A stretch of 64,000 nt of DNA, from NCBI RefSeq assembly GCF_022900255.1, contig NZ_JALIRM010000008.1, positions 62,001 through 126,000 of the forward strand, given 5' to 3'. Numbering within the stretch: position 1 is the first letter of the stretch; each line of letters begins with the position of its first letter. The DNA comes from Lederbergia wuyishanensis (lineage in GTDB: Bacteria; Bacillota; Bacilli; Bacillales; Bacillaceae_C). Under the pieces are notes generated by a model. That model was not told the DNA's origin, did no database searches, and was given only the letters and a program-made list of their open reading frames with translations. Below, in pieces: positions 41,817-51,076 of the stretch. The position numbers were made by a program, and so were the translations under genes.

Positions 41817-43184
41817 TCAGAAATCTATCCCAATCTCCAAATCTTTAAATACTTTATAAGTAGCTTCATACATTAATAACTCCATGGATTCAGGTTTGTC
41901 TATCTTTGGATAAGTTACTTCAATAAATTTTCCATCTTTTTTATAGGATATTGCGTCAAGCATTATGTCGTTTTCACGATCTATAATTTTTGGGAAAATC
42001 GGTAATAGAGTATCCGTTTCATAGTATACAACAGTTTCTTCTGTATCGTTTTTAATTTCAGCAACTTTAATCCTAGAGTCTGTTTCTAGTATTGCTCCTT
42101 GACTGAATGGGGAAGTAATCTCATTCCACTTATATTCGTATTCACCAACTTTTTCGCCCTTATAGGTTGCGATATACGGTACAATCTTATACGAATAAGT
42201 ACTAATTCCTCTTGGTATTTCTAGAAATTCATTTATTTTTCTATCATTAGTAATTGGATCATATGATGCACTAGTATCGTTGCTGTACTGTCTTAAAGGA
42301 TCTGAAAGGTAAATATATCCATCCGGTCCTAATGCAACAACAGACATAAATAGATAACTATTAGCTGGCATTGCTTTTTTTAATGTAATTTCAGTTTTTG
42401 TGTTTAAGACTAACTTAGATGGAGTGAGGTACGCATTATTAACGGAAAAGTAATTTCCAGAATCATCCTCTCTCGATGTAATGTTTGATTTTGTTAAATA
42501 CTCTTCTTCCTTTTGTAAGTTAAAAGTGAAGGACCAATTGCCTTCGACTTCATTTATCGAATGAATACGAATCTCCAGCTCGGGATTTGTTGGGAAACCA
42601 TTAGAAGTCTCGAAATAAAAGATATCACCTTTTTCGCTTATTTCTTTAGTTTTCATCCCACCAAAGCCAGAATAACCATTGGAAATACCATCAACTAGGA
42701 GTTCAGTTTCAATTGTCGTGTTATCAAGTGCACTGGCAACCTCATCATTAAATTCTATTCGATATGACAATGCCATTTGATGGCTATCTAAAAATCCTTC
42801 TTTTAGAATAACTTTTATCTTCTGATCTTCTGATTCTAGTGATAAATTCTTAACCTTTCCTTCAATTGCCATTCTTTTTAACCCATCATCACCGACAGCG
42901 TAAAAAATACTATCAGTATATGAAAAGTGTCCAATACCTTGTTTGCTTGTAATTCCTTCTGCTAACTCAGATGATTTTGGATAGTTAGTGGCAAATAATA
43001 TAGCTGCAATTACCAAAACGAAAGTAGAAGCAATGCTAACCATTACATGCTGCCTATTAAAGAGTGAATGTTTTTTTTGTTTTCTTGCATGGGATATTGC
43101 TGTATGGACGGTTTTATTAAGTTTATCAGTTGGTATAGCTACATTGTCTACCATACTCTTAATATCTCGTTGAAGCTTTTCCAT
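41817..43184 (-). CDS. DUF4179 membrane protein (anti-sigma-like)
   Basis: The 455-residue product has a short cytoplasmic segment, a transmembrane helix at about residues 46-65 and a large extracytoplasmic part that begins with a DUF4179-type domain and continues with beta-rich domains. Such proteins are commonly encoded after ECF sigma genes and act as anti-sigma or co-regulators. ATG 43184 follows GGAGGAG; an in-frame ATG at 43205 lies before that site. The start lies inside the upstream sigma gene, so translation is coupled. That sigma gene carries an in-frame stop. Confidence 0.8.
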   Translation of the reverse strand: MEKLQRDIKSMVDNVAIPTDKLNKTVHTAISHARKQKKHSLFNRQHVMVSIASTFVLVIAAILFATNYPKSSELAEGITSKQGIGHFSYTDSIFYAVGDDGLKRMAIEGKVKNLSLESEDQKIKVILKEGFLDSHQMALSYRIEFNDEVASALDNTTIETELLVDGISNGYSGFGGMKTKEISEKGDIFYFETSNGFPTNPELEIRIHSINEVEGNWSFTFNLQKEEEYLTKSNITSREDDSGNYFSVNNAYLTPSKLVLNTKTEITLKKAMPANSYLFMSVVALGPDGYIYLSDPLRQYSNDTSASYDPITNDRKINEFLEIPRGISTYSYKIVPYIATYKGEKVGEYEYKWNEITSPFSQGAILETDSRIKVAEIKNDTEETVVYYETDTLLPIFPKIIDRENDIMLDAISYKKDGKFIEVTYPKIDKPESMELLMYEATYKVFKDLEIGIDF

Positions 43185-43704
43185 ATGTATCTCCTCCATT
43201 TTCAAGTTTTACCTTAACTAATTGAAGGGTGCGATGTAGCTGGGATTTTATTGTTCCTTCAGGTTTACTAAGTATTTCTGATATTTCTGAAATAGAATAG
43301 CCATAATAAAATCTCAATAATAATAAAGTTTTTTGCGGAGCTTTTAGTTGCTCGAATACAAGGTTTATGTCCATTGTTATAACCGAATTGTTTTCCTCAT
43401 TTTGTCCTGGATCAAACCAGTCAGGTTCTAGAACAATTACGTCCTTTTCCTTCCTTATATGATCTATAGCAGTATTTATTAGAATGCGAGTCATCCACGT
43501 TGAGAAGTAATTAATATCCTTTCATCTTTCAAAAGATTGATAACCCTTTATGATTGCTTCTTGTACGATGTCTAATGCGTCTTGCTCATTTCTTACATAT
43601 GAAAAGGCAACCTTATAAAGTTTTTCCTGTTCTTTTTTGATAAGTGTTTCGAAGGAAACCTCTTCAGAATCTGAACTCTTATGAAATGATTTGAATATAG
43701 ACAT
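43159..43704 (-). pseudogene. ECF sigma factor gene with in-frame TGA
   Basis: Reading from ATG 43704 (AGGAGGGG just upstream), the first 60 residues form ECF region 2 with Asp-Ile-Val-Gln-Glu-Ala-Ile-Ile-Lys-Gly-Tyr-Gln-Ser-Phe-Glu-Arg. A TGA follows at 43524-43522. The same frame continues without another stop as Lys-Asp-Ile-Asn-Tyr-Phe-Ser-Thr-Trp-Met-Thr-Arg-Ile, the expected rest of region 2, and on through region 4 (Tyr-Ser-Ile-Ser-Glu-Ile-Ser). A single base change at the TGA (for example to TTA, Leu) would restore a protein of about 181 residues. The gene is therefore inactive unless the stop is read through or is a sequence error. Confidence 0.85.
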
Positions 43705-43788
43705 TGGACCCCTCCTTTTCACTTGGCATTATTTTACTATGAATCTATGGGTATAGACATTATTGTTTAGTCCGGATCTAATCTAACG

Positions 43789-43805
43789 TGTCTATTTATT
43801 AGACA
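43789..43805. repeat. Short palindrome upstream of the broken sigma gene
   Basis: TGTCTA, spacer TTTAT and TAGACA form a perfect 6-bp inverted repeat about 85 bp upstream of the sigma start. A possible operator; no regulator is assigned. Confidence 0.3.
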
Positions 43806-43960
43806 ACATTTGAATTAGAAACGTTCCATTAATTTTTGGGTTGTATTGTCTTAATTGTTTTCGAAAGAAAGGTCTATCTTTTAAAAGGAGGAGATTACAA
43901 CTTAGTTATTGAAATAAGGAAGTAGGGTTGTTGAAAAAACTACTAAAGGACGGGGGATTT

Positions 43961-44593
43961 ATGGGTTCAAGAATAATGCATTCGATTATTGGTAAAAAAA
44001 TCGCAGATGCTTTATCGATAGAAGATAAAACGTCATTTTTACTTGGAAGCATTGCTCCAGATGCTGTTTTTTCACACGAAGAAAAAAACTTGTCACATTT
44101 CTTTATAGGTGAAGTACAAGATTATACAAGAAGTGTTGATTATAAAGGATTTTTACATAAATATAGTTCACATGTAGGAAGTAAAGGTGATTATTTAATA
44201 GGGTATTGTACACATTTAATTGCTGATGATATATGGCTTAGAGGTTTTAATCTTTCTTGGTTAAAGAACAGAATGGATACTGATGAAGGATTATATAAGT
44301 TATACCATAATGATTTCCGATTACTAAATGGAAAATTATTAGAACACTATGGTATTACAGATGAATTGAGAAAAACATTTAGTCATTTTCCTGCAATTTT
44401 AGATTTGGAAGAGGTTAAGTCCAAAGATGTTGAAAAATATGTTCCTTTTGTATTAGACGACATGGATTACGACAAGAAGTTATTAAATGAAAAACTTAAT
44501 GTTTTTACGTTCAATCAGATAGTTGGTTATATAGAGACATCAGTTGATGTGGGGTTATTGAAAATAAGCCAATACTTGATTAATAGATTTTAA
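43961..44593 (+). CDS. Zinc-dependent phospholipase C-like protein
   Basis: The 210-residue protein is all-helical with His and Asp residues spaced as in the zinc-dependent phospholipase C family used for many Gram-positive proteins: Met-His-Ser-Ile-Ile-Gly, Gly-Ser-Ile-Ala-Pro-Asp-Ala, Leu-Ser-His-Phe and Tyr-Cys-Thr-His-Leu-Ile-Ala-Asp-Asp. No signal peptide is visible, so a cytoplasmic metal-dependent hydrolase of unknown substrate is more likely than a toxin. ATG 43961 follows AAAGGACGGGGG. Confidence 0.8.
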   Translation: MGSRIMHSIIGKKIADALSIEDKTSFLLGSIAPDAVFSHEEKNLSHFFIGEVQDYTRSVDYKGFLHKYSSHVGSKGDYLIGYCTHLIADDIWLRGFNLSWLKNRMDTDEGLYKLYHNDFRLLNGKLLEHYGITDELRKTFSHFPAILDLEEVKSKDVEKYVPFVLDDMDYDKKLLNEKLNVFTFNQIVGYIETSVDVGLLKISQYLINRF

Positions 44594-44604
44594 AATATCA
44601 TTAA

Positions 44605-44800
44605 TAGATTTTGCATTTGAGGAAAAGAAATTACTTAAAGTATTCGCAGGTTATTTTAAGTCCAATCCAGCTTCAGGTAGAATAATGGAAAAATCGGTAT
44701 GGAGCAGGAAGGCATACTGAAAGATCAGGTAGTAAAAGATGGAAAATATGAAGATTTAATTTATTTCGGAATAATAAATCCGTATGAAAGTGGGAAATAG
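44605..44800 (+). pseudogene. C-terminal remnant of a GNAT acetyltransferase
   Basis: One frame gives Tyr-Phe-Lys-Ser-Asn-Pro-Ala-Ser-Gly-Arg-Ile-Met-Glu-Lys, the beta5-alpha4 motif of RimJ/RimL acetyltransferases. After a shift at about 44691-44695 the next frame gives Gly-Met-Glu-Gln-Glu-Gly-Ile-Leu and then a 30-residue C-terminus with a stop at 44800. The N-terminal half of the gene is missing. It lies directly after the phospholipase-like gene. Confidence 0.75.
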
Positions 44801-44889
44801 GTAACAAAATAGCTGTGCTTATAATTTTACGTAGATTGTGTGTTCTTTTAATATAACTTGATTGCGAATTATTAACTTAAACTATAGGG

Positions 44890-44920
44890 TGCGATTGTCC
44901 AATAAGGGCAATCGCTTTTT
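44890..44920 (+). terminator. Intrinsic terminator
   Basis: GCGATTG (44891-44897) and CAATCGC (44909-44915), with an inner CC/GG pair, form a stem followed by TTTTT. It ends transcription from the phospholipase-like gene and its acetyltransferase remnant. Confidence 0.85.
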
Positions 44921-45028
44921 CGTCTAGAGTAAGAAGATATGATAAGAAGGGATTTAATACCCCTAAGTAGAATTTATTTAGCGAAAAGGAAATCCGTTCC
45001 TCCAAATATTCACAAAAAGGGGATTTTT

Positions 45029-45802
45029 ATGAAGTACAAAATTGTATTTTTCGATATTGATGGAACCATTACACATCATAAAGATGGCAGTATTTCAATT
45101 AAAACTAAAGATGCAATAAAATCTTTAAAAAGCAAAGGAATAAAAGTTGTGGCTGCAACTGGAAGACCATTGTCTATGTGCAAGGAAATCGAGGAAATGG
45201 GAATAGATACGTTTATTACAGCAAACGGAGCCTATGTTAAACATAAGCAAAGGGTAATACATAAAATAACTATGGATAAAAGAATTGTCCAAGAAGTGGT
45301 TGAATTTTCACAAGTAGAGAACCACGCTCTTTCATATTATAACGAACAATTTAGTATGAATGGAGTAATATACGAAGAAGTATTACTAGCATTGAAGGAA
45401 ACTTTATCATTAGATATTTACCCTACAATAAATCCACACATTTGTAATGAAGATGTATATTTAATGTGCCTATTTGCGACTGATGATGCACTAGCAAAAT
45501 ACATTCATAAGTTTCCGCATCTTACATTTAAAAGATGGCACCCTTACGTATTAAATGTTTTACAAGAAGAGGTGTCTAAATCTTTAGCGATATCAAAGGT
45601 TTTAAGTTATTTTGGAATTGATAAATCTGAAGCTATTGCCTTTGGTGATGGTGAGAATGACATAGATATGTTGGAATTAGTAGGGCTTGGAATAGCTATG
45701 GGTAACGGGAATGAAAAATTAAAAAAAGTTGCAGATTTCATTACAAAAACATCTGGTGAAGATGGCATTGAATTCGCATTAAAAAAATATGAAATAATTT
45801 AA
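45029..45802 (+). CDS. HAD-superfamily hydrolase, Cof type
   Basis: The 257-residue protein is a class IIB HAD phosphatase. Asp9 and Asp11 lie in Phe-Phe-Asp-Ile-Asp-Gly-Thr, the second motif is Ala-Ala-Thr-Gly-Arg near residue 45, the Lys in Val-Ser-Lys-Ser follows near 190 and the metal motif Phe-Gly-Asp-Gly-Glu-Asn-Asp-Ile-Asp-Met near 215. The alpha/beta cap lies between residues 80 and 185. Such enzymes dephosphorylate sugar phosphates, FMN or similar metabolites. ATG 45029 follows AAAAAGGGG; the frame upstream of it lacks a ribosome binding site. Confidence 0.9.
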   Translation: MKYKIVFFDIDGTITHHKDGSISIKTKDAIKSLKSKGIKVVAATGRPLSMCKEIEEMGIDTFITANGAYVKHKQRVIHKITMDKRIVQEVVEFSQVENHALSYYNEQFSMNGVIYEEVLLALKETLSLDIYPTINPHICNEDVYLMCLFATDDALAKYIHKFPHLTFKRWHPYVLNVLQEEVSKSLAISKVLSYFGIDKSEAIAFGDGENDIDMLELVGLGIAMGNGNEKLKKVADFITKTSGEDGIEFALKKYEII

Positions 45803-45960
45803 TTAAGAAATTGCACTAGATAAATGAGTAAAGCTCAATAGTTCACTACCAATGTGAGCTCCCAACAAGGCAGGATAGTTAAACAACAAAATCATTGAAT
45901 AGAGGATTTTTAGCTCTCGTAAAAATGAGTAAATATTAATTAGTGAGGGATGTAGAAAAT

Positions 45961-46473
45961 ATGGATGCTAATAACCATATCATTCAGTTAAAGCCTTGGG
46001 AGGATAAAGATCTTGATTTGCTTCTTCGCATAAACTCTCCAGAAATGACGCAGCATCTTGGAGGATCAGAGAGTAAGGAACAGATTTTGAAACGACATAA
46101 ACGATATCTTGAGCTTGGTAATAAAGGACGAATGTTTAGCATTATATTGTTGTCAAAAATGGAACCAATTGGTTCTGTAGGTTATTGGCAAACTACTTGG
46201 AATAATGAAAGTGTATATGAAACGGGATGGAGCGTTTTACCCTCGTTTCAAGGGAAAGGAATAGCTACAAAAGCAGTAAAGTTAGCAGTTGAAGAAGCAT
46301 CTTTGGAGAAGAAATATAAATACATTCACGCTTTCCCCTCGATTGATAATCCCGCTTCTAATGCAATTTGTCGGAAGCTTAATTTTCAGTTTATATCTGA
46401 ATGCGAATTTGAATATCCTCTAGGGAGCTTTATGCGGTGCAATAATTGGCGTTATAACATAATTGGACAATAG
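45961..46473 (+). CDS. GNAT acetyltransferase (RimJ/RimL type)
   Basis: The 170-residue protein has Leu-Lys-Pro-Trp-Glu near the N-terminus, the acetyl-CoA loop Leu-Pro-Ser-Phe-Gln-Gly-Lys-Gly-Ile-Ala-Thr-Lys-Ala at about residues 95-107 and Asn-Pro-Ala-Ser-Asn-Ala-Ile-Cys-Arg-Lys-Leu near the C-terminus. ATG 45961 follows GTGAGGGATG. Substrate unknown. Confidence 0.87.
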   Translation: MDANNHIIQLKPWEDKDLDLLLRINSPEMTQHLGGSESKEQILKRHKRYLELGNKGRMFSIILLSKMEPIGSVGYWQTTWNNESVYETGWSVLPSFQGKGIATKAVKLAVEEASLEKKYKYIHAFPSIDNPASNAICRKLNFQFISECEFEYPLGSFMRCNNWRYNIIGQ

Positions 46474-46666
46474 CTGTTTTTAAGTTTTAAAAACAATTTG
46501 TAAAGAAAGGTACTTACGCTAACAGGCGCTTTATTTTTGATAGCTAATGGACTGTTTAGGCAGTTCTTTGTTTATGAAGAGAAACTTTTAATCTAGAAAC
46601 GAAGATATTATATTAGTGGACTAGAACTTACAGGCTGCTTTTGATAAATAATCATGTAATAAATAT

Positions 46667-47345
46667 ATGTATAAAGGGAGAATACTTCAACGGATGGCTA
46701 GTCATGAAGTTAAACTACTTGAAAAGAAAATGGAAGAAATCCTCATTACTTTTGAACAAAATGATAAATATAGTGAAGCACTCCATGCCTACAATATGAT
46801 TGAAATGAAAATTAATCAGTTATTAGCTTCTCTGTCAGGTGAGGAACTTAACAATGCTTATGAAGTATTAGCGCAATGCCTCTTTAGACAGGGGAATATG
46901 TATCGTTCAATGGGACAAGTCGGTGAAGCGTTAAGATACAGTGAAATGGAAGCCGAGGCTGCTCGACGATCTGGAAATAATGCTACTATTGCACAAAGTA
47001 TATTTTCTGAAGGTGTCACTCTAATTTCTAACAAGCAACTTTCCAAAGGGTTGATTTTTCTTGAGAAAGCAAAAGAGCTTTTTGATAAGGAAGACAACTA
47101 TGACTGCATTCAAGGAAGAGGCTGGTACTGGATTATTAAAGCAGATCTTGGGAATAAACGAATCTCCGAAACCACATCTGAAGAAATCATCGAATTTGCG
47201 AACAAAGCTCTCGAAATTTTTGAAACCAATTGAGAATTGGCGAGGAGTATTCAGAGCATACATGGCTAGATCTATTGCTTATCGAAGTATAGGAGAAAAT
47301 AACTTGGCAGATAGTGATTTAAAAAAGGCAAAAGAATACGAGTGA
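46667..47345 (+). pseudogene. Tetratricopeptide-type protein broken near its 3' end
   Basis: The first frame gives about 188 residues of helical repeats of TPR type (Gln-Gly-Asn-Met-Tyr-Arg-Ser-Met-Gly-Gln-Val-Gly-Glu-Ala-Leu is a clear unit) and stops at 47231-47233. The expected ending, Trp-Arg-Gly-Val-Phe-Arg-Ala-Tyr-Met-Ala-Arg followed by Asn-Asn-Leu-Ala-Asp, is in another frame up to 47345. Removing one A of the pair at 47228-47229 joins them into about 225 residues. The function of the intact protein is unknown; most of the fold remains in the truncated frame. Confidence 0.75.
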
Positions 47346-47431
47346 AAAAAGGTGGTCACCCCCAACTTAAAAACATAATTGGGTTTTGATAATCATATAA
47401 TTATGTGTTAAAAGATTGGAGGTCGAACTTT

Positions 47432-47905
47432 TTGGAGATGCCATTTGTTCGTCAGTCGTCCAAGGATAACACATTTTTGTTTTTAGGTAATAAGGCTTCT
47501 ATCTTAGTCAGTGGAGAGGATACGAAAGGTAGATACTCTACTATTTTGATGGAAGAACGAAGAGGATTTGAACCACCACCCCATATTCATATGAAGGAAG
47601 ACGAAACTTTTTACGTGCTTGAAGGGGAAGTTATCTACAACATAGCCGATTCAGTTATTCAAGCTTCGCCAGGAACATATGTATATGCTCCTAGAGGAAT
47701 TTCCCATACCTTCAAGTTGAACACAGAGACAGCAAAAGTACTAGTATCTGTTTATCCCTCTGGATTTGAACATTTTGTTAAGGAACTTAGTGTACCTGTT
47801 CCTCAAGAATTACCTCCTGTTCCAATAGGTCCTCCTAGCCCACAAGAAATTCAAAATTTGATTTCAATAGCTTTGAAATATGGGATAGAAATAACGACTG
47901 TTTAA
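47432..47905 (+). CDS. Cupin-domain protein
   Basis: The 157-residue protein has a cupin barrel with motif 1 Pro-Pro-His-Ile-His-Met-Lys-Glu-Asp-Glu-Thr-Phe-Tyr-Val-Leu-Glu-Gly and motif 2 Pro-Arg-Gly-Ile-Ser-His-Thr-Phe, which provide His, His, Glu and His metal ligands. It resembles the quercetin-dioxygenase-like small cupins of Bacillales. The start is TTG 47432, 9 nt after GGAGG. The C-terminus is a Pro-rich stretch and a short helix. Confidence 0.87.
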   Translation: MEMPFVRQSSKDNTFLFLGNKASILVSGEDTKGRYSTILMEERRGFEPPPHIHMKEDETFYVLEGEVIYNIADSVIQASPGTYVYAPRGISHTFKLNTETAKVLVSVYPSGFEHFVKELSVPVPQELPPVPIGPPSPQEIQNLISIALKYGIEITTV

Positions 47906-47922
47906 ATTTATAAATCTGCGAT

Positions 47923-47951
47923 AGCATTCCTTCAGTAAAGGGATGCTTTTT
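47923..47951 (+). terminator. Terminator of the cupin gene
   Basis: AGCATTCC (47923-47930) pairs with GGGATGCT (47940-47947) with one G-U pair, followed by TTTT. Confidence 0.8.
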
Positions 47952-48040
47952 ACTCACTTTTTTAGGGGAAAACCTTGCCTAATTTAGTGTAGATATCGAT
48001 GGTTTGGTGTTAAAGATCCTAAAAAACAAATGAATTTTAC

Positions 48041-48075
48041 AAAAAGAGGCAACCTAAAGTAAGGTGTCTCTTTTT
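48041..48075. terminator. Hairpin with A/T tails before the two-component operon
   Basis: AAAAAGAG (48041-48048) and CTCTTTTT (48068-48075) flank an inner ACCT/AGGT stem. A second, possibly bidirectional terminator. Confidence 0.6.
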
Positions 48076-48196
48076 GAGTCCTTTAACGTGAATAGTTACT
48101 TTTCTAAATAAAAAACATTTGCTGCGTATACTTAGGTTACCCATACAAAAAGAGGAATTAATCGTATATGTATAAGAGTTAAAAGAGGGATAAAAA

Positions 48197-48895
48197 ATGG
48201 ATAAAACGAATATTTTAATTGTCGAAGATGAAGAGAAAATTGCACGATTATTGGAATTAGAGTTGTCGTATGAAGGTTACCAAATTGGGAAAGCATTAGA
48301 CGGTCTTGAAGGCTTAACAATGTTTCGTGAACAATCTTGGGACTTAGTTTTATTGGACGTTATGCTACCTGGTCTTAGTGGGATAGAGGTTCTTCGTCGG
48401 ATTCGTTCTGGCGATGAGGATACTCCAGTTATTTTACTTACGGCAAAGGACTCTGTAGAGGATAAGGTCTCGGGCTTAGATTTAGGTGCGAATGATTATA
48501 TAACCAAACCGTTTCAAATTGAGGAAGTGTTGGCACGAATTCGGGCAACATTAAGATTAAGTCGAAAACAAGAAGAAGTGGATCAGAATCAACACTTGCT
48601 GCAGTTTGCTGATTTAAAAATGAACGAAGTAACACGAGAAGTCAAAAGGGGAGAAGATTTCATTGAACTAACTCCTCGTGAATTTAACTTACTAGCTTAT
48701 TTGATGAAGAATTCTCGCCAAGTCCTTAGTAGGGAGCAACTGCTAAACGGGGTTTGGGGATACGATTATTATGGAGATACAAATATTGTTGATGTGTACA
48801 TCCGCTATTTACGTAACAAAATTGATAAGCCATATGATCAGCCCATCATTCATACCGTTCGCGGCGTAGGGTATGTAATAAAGGATTCGCGATGA
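48197..48895 (+). CDS. OmpR-family response regulator (YkoG-like)
   Basis: The 232-residue regulator has a receiver domain (residues 1-120) with the acidic pocket at Glu10-Asp11, phospho-acceptor Asp54 in Leu-Leu-Asp-Val-Met-Leu-Pro-Gly, and Lys in Leu-Thr-Ala-Lys-Asp. A winged-helix effector domain follows (residues 135-230: Leu-Thr-Pro-Arg-Glu-Phe-Asn-Leu-Leu and Val-Asp-Val-Tyr-Ile-Arg-Tyr-Leu-Arg). Gene order and sizes match Bacillus ykoG-ykoH-ykoI. It overlaps the kinase start by 4 nt. It probably binds the 18-bp direct-repeat sites before both PepSY genes. Confidence 0.93.
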   Translation: MDKTNILIVEDEEKIARLLELELSYEGYQIGKALDGLEGLTMFREQSWDLVLLDVMLPGLSGIEVLRRIRSGDEDTPVILLTAKDSVEDKVSGLDLGANDYITKPFQIEEVLARIRATLRLSRKQEEVDQNQHLLQFADLKMNEVTREVKRGEDFIELTPREFNLLAYLMKNSRQVLSREQLLNGVWGYDYYGDTNIVDVYIRYLRNKIDKPYDQPIIHTVRGVGYVIKDSR

Positions 48896-50250
48896 AACTT
48901 AGAAGTAAAATTAACTTATATACAAGCGTAATGTTTATTTGTCTACTGATTGTGATAAATGGTGCAATTTACTTATCATTTAGCAGCATGATGGAAAGAA
49001 GCGAATTGGTTCGTGCAGAGGCGGAAGCAGCAAAAACTAGCAAAGGAATCAATGAAGCGGAAGCATCGATAACACCTAATACCTTGTTGCGTGCGTATGT
49101 ACCGATTAATGGGATGCTGCAAATTGTAACGCCAGATGGCAAAGTAATTGCTGCCGTCACTGCGCCTGACCAACAGGATCTTCGTGATCAACCTATTACT
49201 TATAACGGGCGGGATATACAAAAAATTATTGAATATAAAGGAATTACGTATGCCTTTGTTTCAATCCCGGTTATTTGGACGGCAGGACAAGTTGCAGAAT
49301 TACAAATGACGAAAAATTTAGAGCCAACAGAAAATATATTAAAAACACTGAAGCTAGTATTAATTCTTGTTACATTAGTGGCGACAGTTCCTGTTCTCTT
49401 ATCCATTAGGCTGCTAAGCAATTTTATTATTCAGCCGATTACATCCCTGATCAATACGATGCGGGAAATTCAAAAAAGCGGTCAATTCAAGCGAATTCCT
49501 TTACCAAAGGAATCTAAGAACGAGCTTTTTCAATTAGGAGACACCTTCAATGACATGATGGATTTATTAGAGACAAATTATGAAAAGCAAGAACAGTTTG
49601 TCTCGAATGCTTCCCATGAGTTAAAAACACCGTTGACGGTGATTAAAGCTTACGCAGAACTTTTAAAACGAAGGGGGAATACTGAACCAAAGCTGTTTGA
49701 CGAATCCGTTGAAGCGATTCATTCAGAAGCGATACGAATGATTGAAATGACACAAGAATTGCTCATGCTTGCAAGGCATGATGAGAAGTGGAAGGTAGAA
49801 ATAGAGACCATTTCCTTATCTGAACTTATAGAAGCATCTGTAATATCGTTCCGTGAAGGATTTAAACGTGAAATCAACCTTATTAGGGAACAGCAAGTTA
49901 CTGTAAAAACGGACCCAAATAAATTAAAACAATTATTTTATATACTGATGGAAAATGCCCATAAATACAGTTCAGAATCAATAAAAGTTATTGTAAGGAC
50001 TGATCAAAGAAATGCTGTTATTGAAATCATTGACCGCGGAATAGGCATCCCAGGTTCTGAGTTGGAAAAAGTATTTGACCGTTTTTTTCGCGTAGATGAA
50101 GCAAGAACAAGAAAGTCTGGCGGATTTGGACTAGGTCTGCCACTTGCCAAAGATATTGCGAACGCAATAGGTGCTGAAATTCGATTAGATAGTGTTGAGG
50201 GACAAGGCACTACTGCAAAAATTTTGCTTAAATTAGTTAATTCTCATTAA
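48892..50250 (+). CDS. Sensor histidine kinase (YkoH-like)
   Basis: The 452-residue kinase has transmembrane helices at about residues 9-29 and 151-172 flanking a 120-residue extracellular sensor domain. A HAMP domain follows (about 175-228), then the HisKA domain with phospho-acceptor His242 in Ser-Asn-Ala-Ser-His-Glu-Leu-Lys-Thr-Pro-Leu. The ATPase domain has N box Glu-Asn-Ala-His-Lys-Tyr-Ser, G1 Asp-Arg-Gly-Ile-Gly-Ile, F box Phe-Phe-Arg and G2 Gly-Leu-Gly-Leu. The ligand is unknown. The gene overlaps the regulator as ATGA. Its last codons contain the regulator-site-like repeat of the next gene. Confidence 0.93.
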   Translation: MKLRSKINLYTSVMFICLLIVINGAIYLSFSSMMERSELVRAEAEAAKTSKGINEAEASITPNTLLRAYVPINGMLQIVTPDGKVIAAVTAPDQQDLRDQPITYNGRDIQKIIEYKGITYAFVSIPVIWTAGQVAELQMTKNLEPTENILKTLKLVLILVTLVATVPVLLSIRLLSNFIIQPITSLINTMREIQKSGQFKRIPLPKESKNELFQLGDTFNDMMDLLETNYEKQEQFVSNASHELKTPLTVIKAYAELLKRRGNTEPKLFDESVEAIHSEAIRMIEMTQELLMLARHDEKWKVEIETISLSELIEASVISFREGFKREINLIREQQVTVKTDPNKLKQLFYILMENAHKYSSESIKVIVRTDQRNAVIEIIDRGIGIPGSELEKVFDRFFRVDEARTRKSGGFGLGLPLAKDIANAIGAEIRLDSVEGQGTTAKILLKLVNSH

Positions 50251-50258
50251 ATTCTCAG
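50241..50258 (+). promoter_or_regulatory. Direct-repeat site before the first PepSY gene
   Basis: TTCTCATTAA-A-TTCTCAG contains TTCTCA twice with an 11-bp period, the geometry of OmpR-family binding sites. It overlaps the kinase stop codon and lies 10 bp before TATAAT (50269-50274). The same 18-mer with one change occurs at 51321-51338. Confidence 0.6.
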
Positions 50259-50371
50259 AGTAACCCTATATAATTTTATCGTACCTATTTTAATATTATT
50301 GTTATCTTTCCACATAAGATTGAGTGATTTTTTATAAAAAACTTTGTTTAACGATTATTGGGGGGAGAAGA

Positions 50372-51076
50372 ATGAGAATAAATAAAGGGAAGATATTTAT
50401 TATAACGGTAGCCGGTGTGCTTGTTCTATTCGTAGTGATCTGGCAATTGACGAAAATCGTTACATCAGCTAGCCCTCTATCAGCGGATGAAGCAAGTAAG
50501 CTTGTAAAGGAACGCTATAACGGAAACGTTGTTCAAATAAATAAGCTAGAAAATAAATACAAAGTTACATTCGAATTAGAGACAGGAACATATGTAGTAG
50601 AAGTAAATCGAAAAACTGGAGATGTCGATAGCTTGACAAGAACAAGTCAAAATAATTTGCCTGAGAATACGATGAAAACAGAGGCGGAAATAAGAGGGCT
50701 TGTTAAGCAACAGCAAAATGGTGATATAACGAATATAGAAAAGAAAGTAGAAGATGACGGAACATATTACTACGCTTCTATCCAACAAGGAAGCGAGGAA
50801 ACAACCTATAAAATTGATGCTTTCAATGGGAAAATAATGGAGTCTACTACACAAAAAGGGAAGCAGCCTACTACGACAAATAAAATACTAACGAAGGAGA
50901 AGGCTGCTCAAATAGCTCTAAAAAATGTTAGTGGCAAAGTAGATGACATTGAATTTGAACAATCGAATGGTGTAACGTATTTCCTTGTAGAAGTTGATAG
51001 AGAAAATGATAAAGATGCAACTGTGCAAATAAATGCCATTTCAGGAGAAATTATGTCTATTACTTGGGACGATTAA
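50372..51076 (+). CDS. PepSY-domain membrane protein (YkoI-like)
   Basis: The 234-residue protein has one N-terminal transmembrane helix (residues 7-27) and an extracytoplasmic part made of three consecutive PepSY-like units (about residues 38-85, 100-155 and 170-233). Each has an Ala/Lys-x-x-Val or Ala-Ala-Gln-Ile-Ala-Leu start and a Val-x-Ile-Asn-Ala-x-(S/T)-Gly end. PepSY domains are thought to inhibit proteases or sense envelope stress. ATG 50372 follows GGGGGGAGAAG. It lies just after the kinase gene and is probably a target of the regulator. Confidence 0.85.
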   Translation: MRINKGKIFIITVAGVLVLFVVIWQLTKIVTSASPLSADEASKLVKERYNGNVVQINKLENKYKVTFELETGTYVVEVNRKTGDVDSLTRTSQNNLPENTMKTEAEIRGLVKQQQNGDITNIEKKVEDDGTYYYASIQQGSEETTYKIDAFNGKIMESTTQKGKQPTTTNKILTKEKAAQIALKNVSGKVDDIEFEQSNGVTYFLVEVDRENDKDATVQINAISGEIMSITWDD

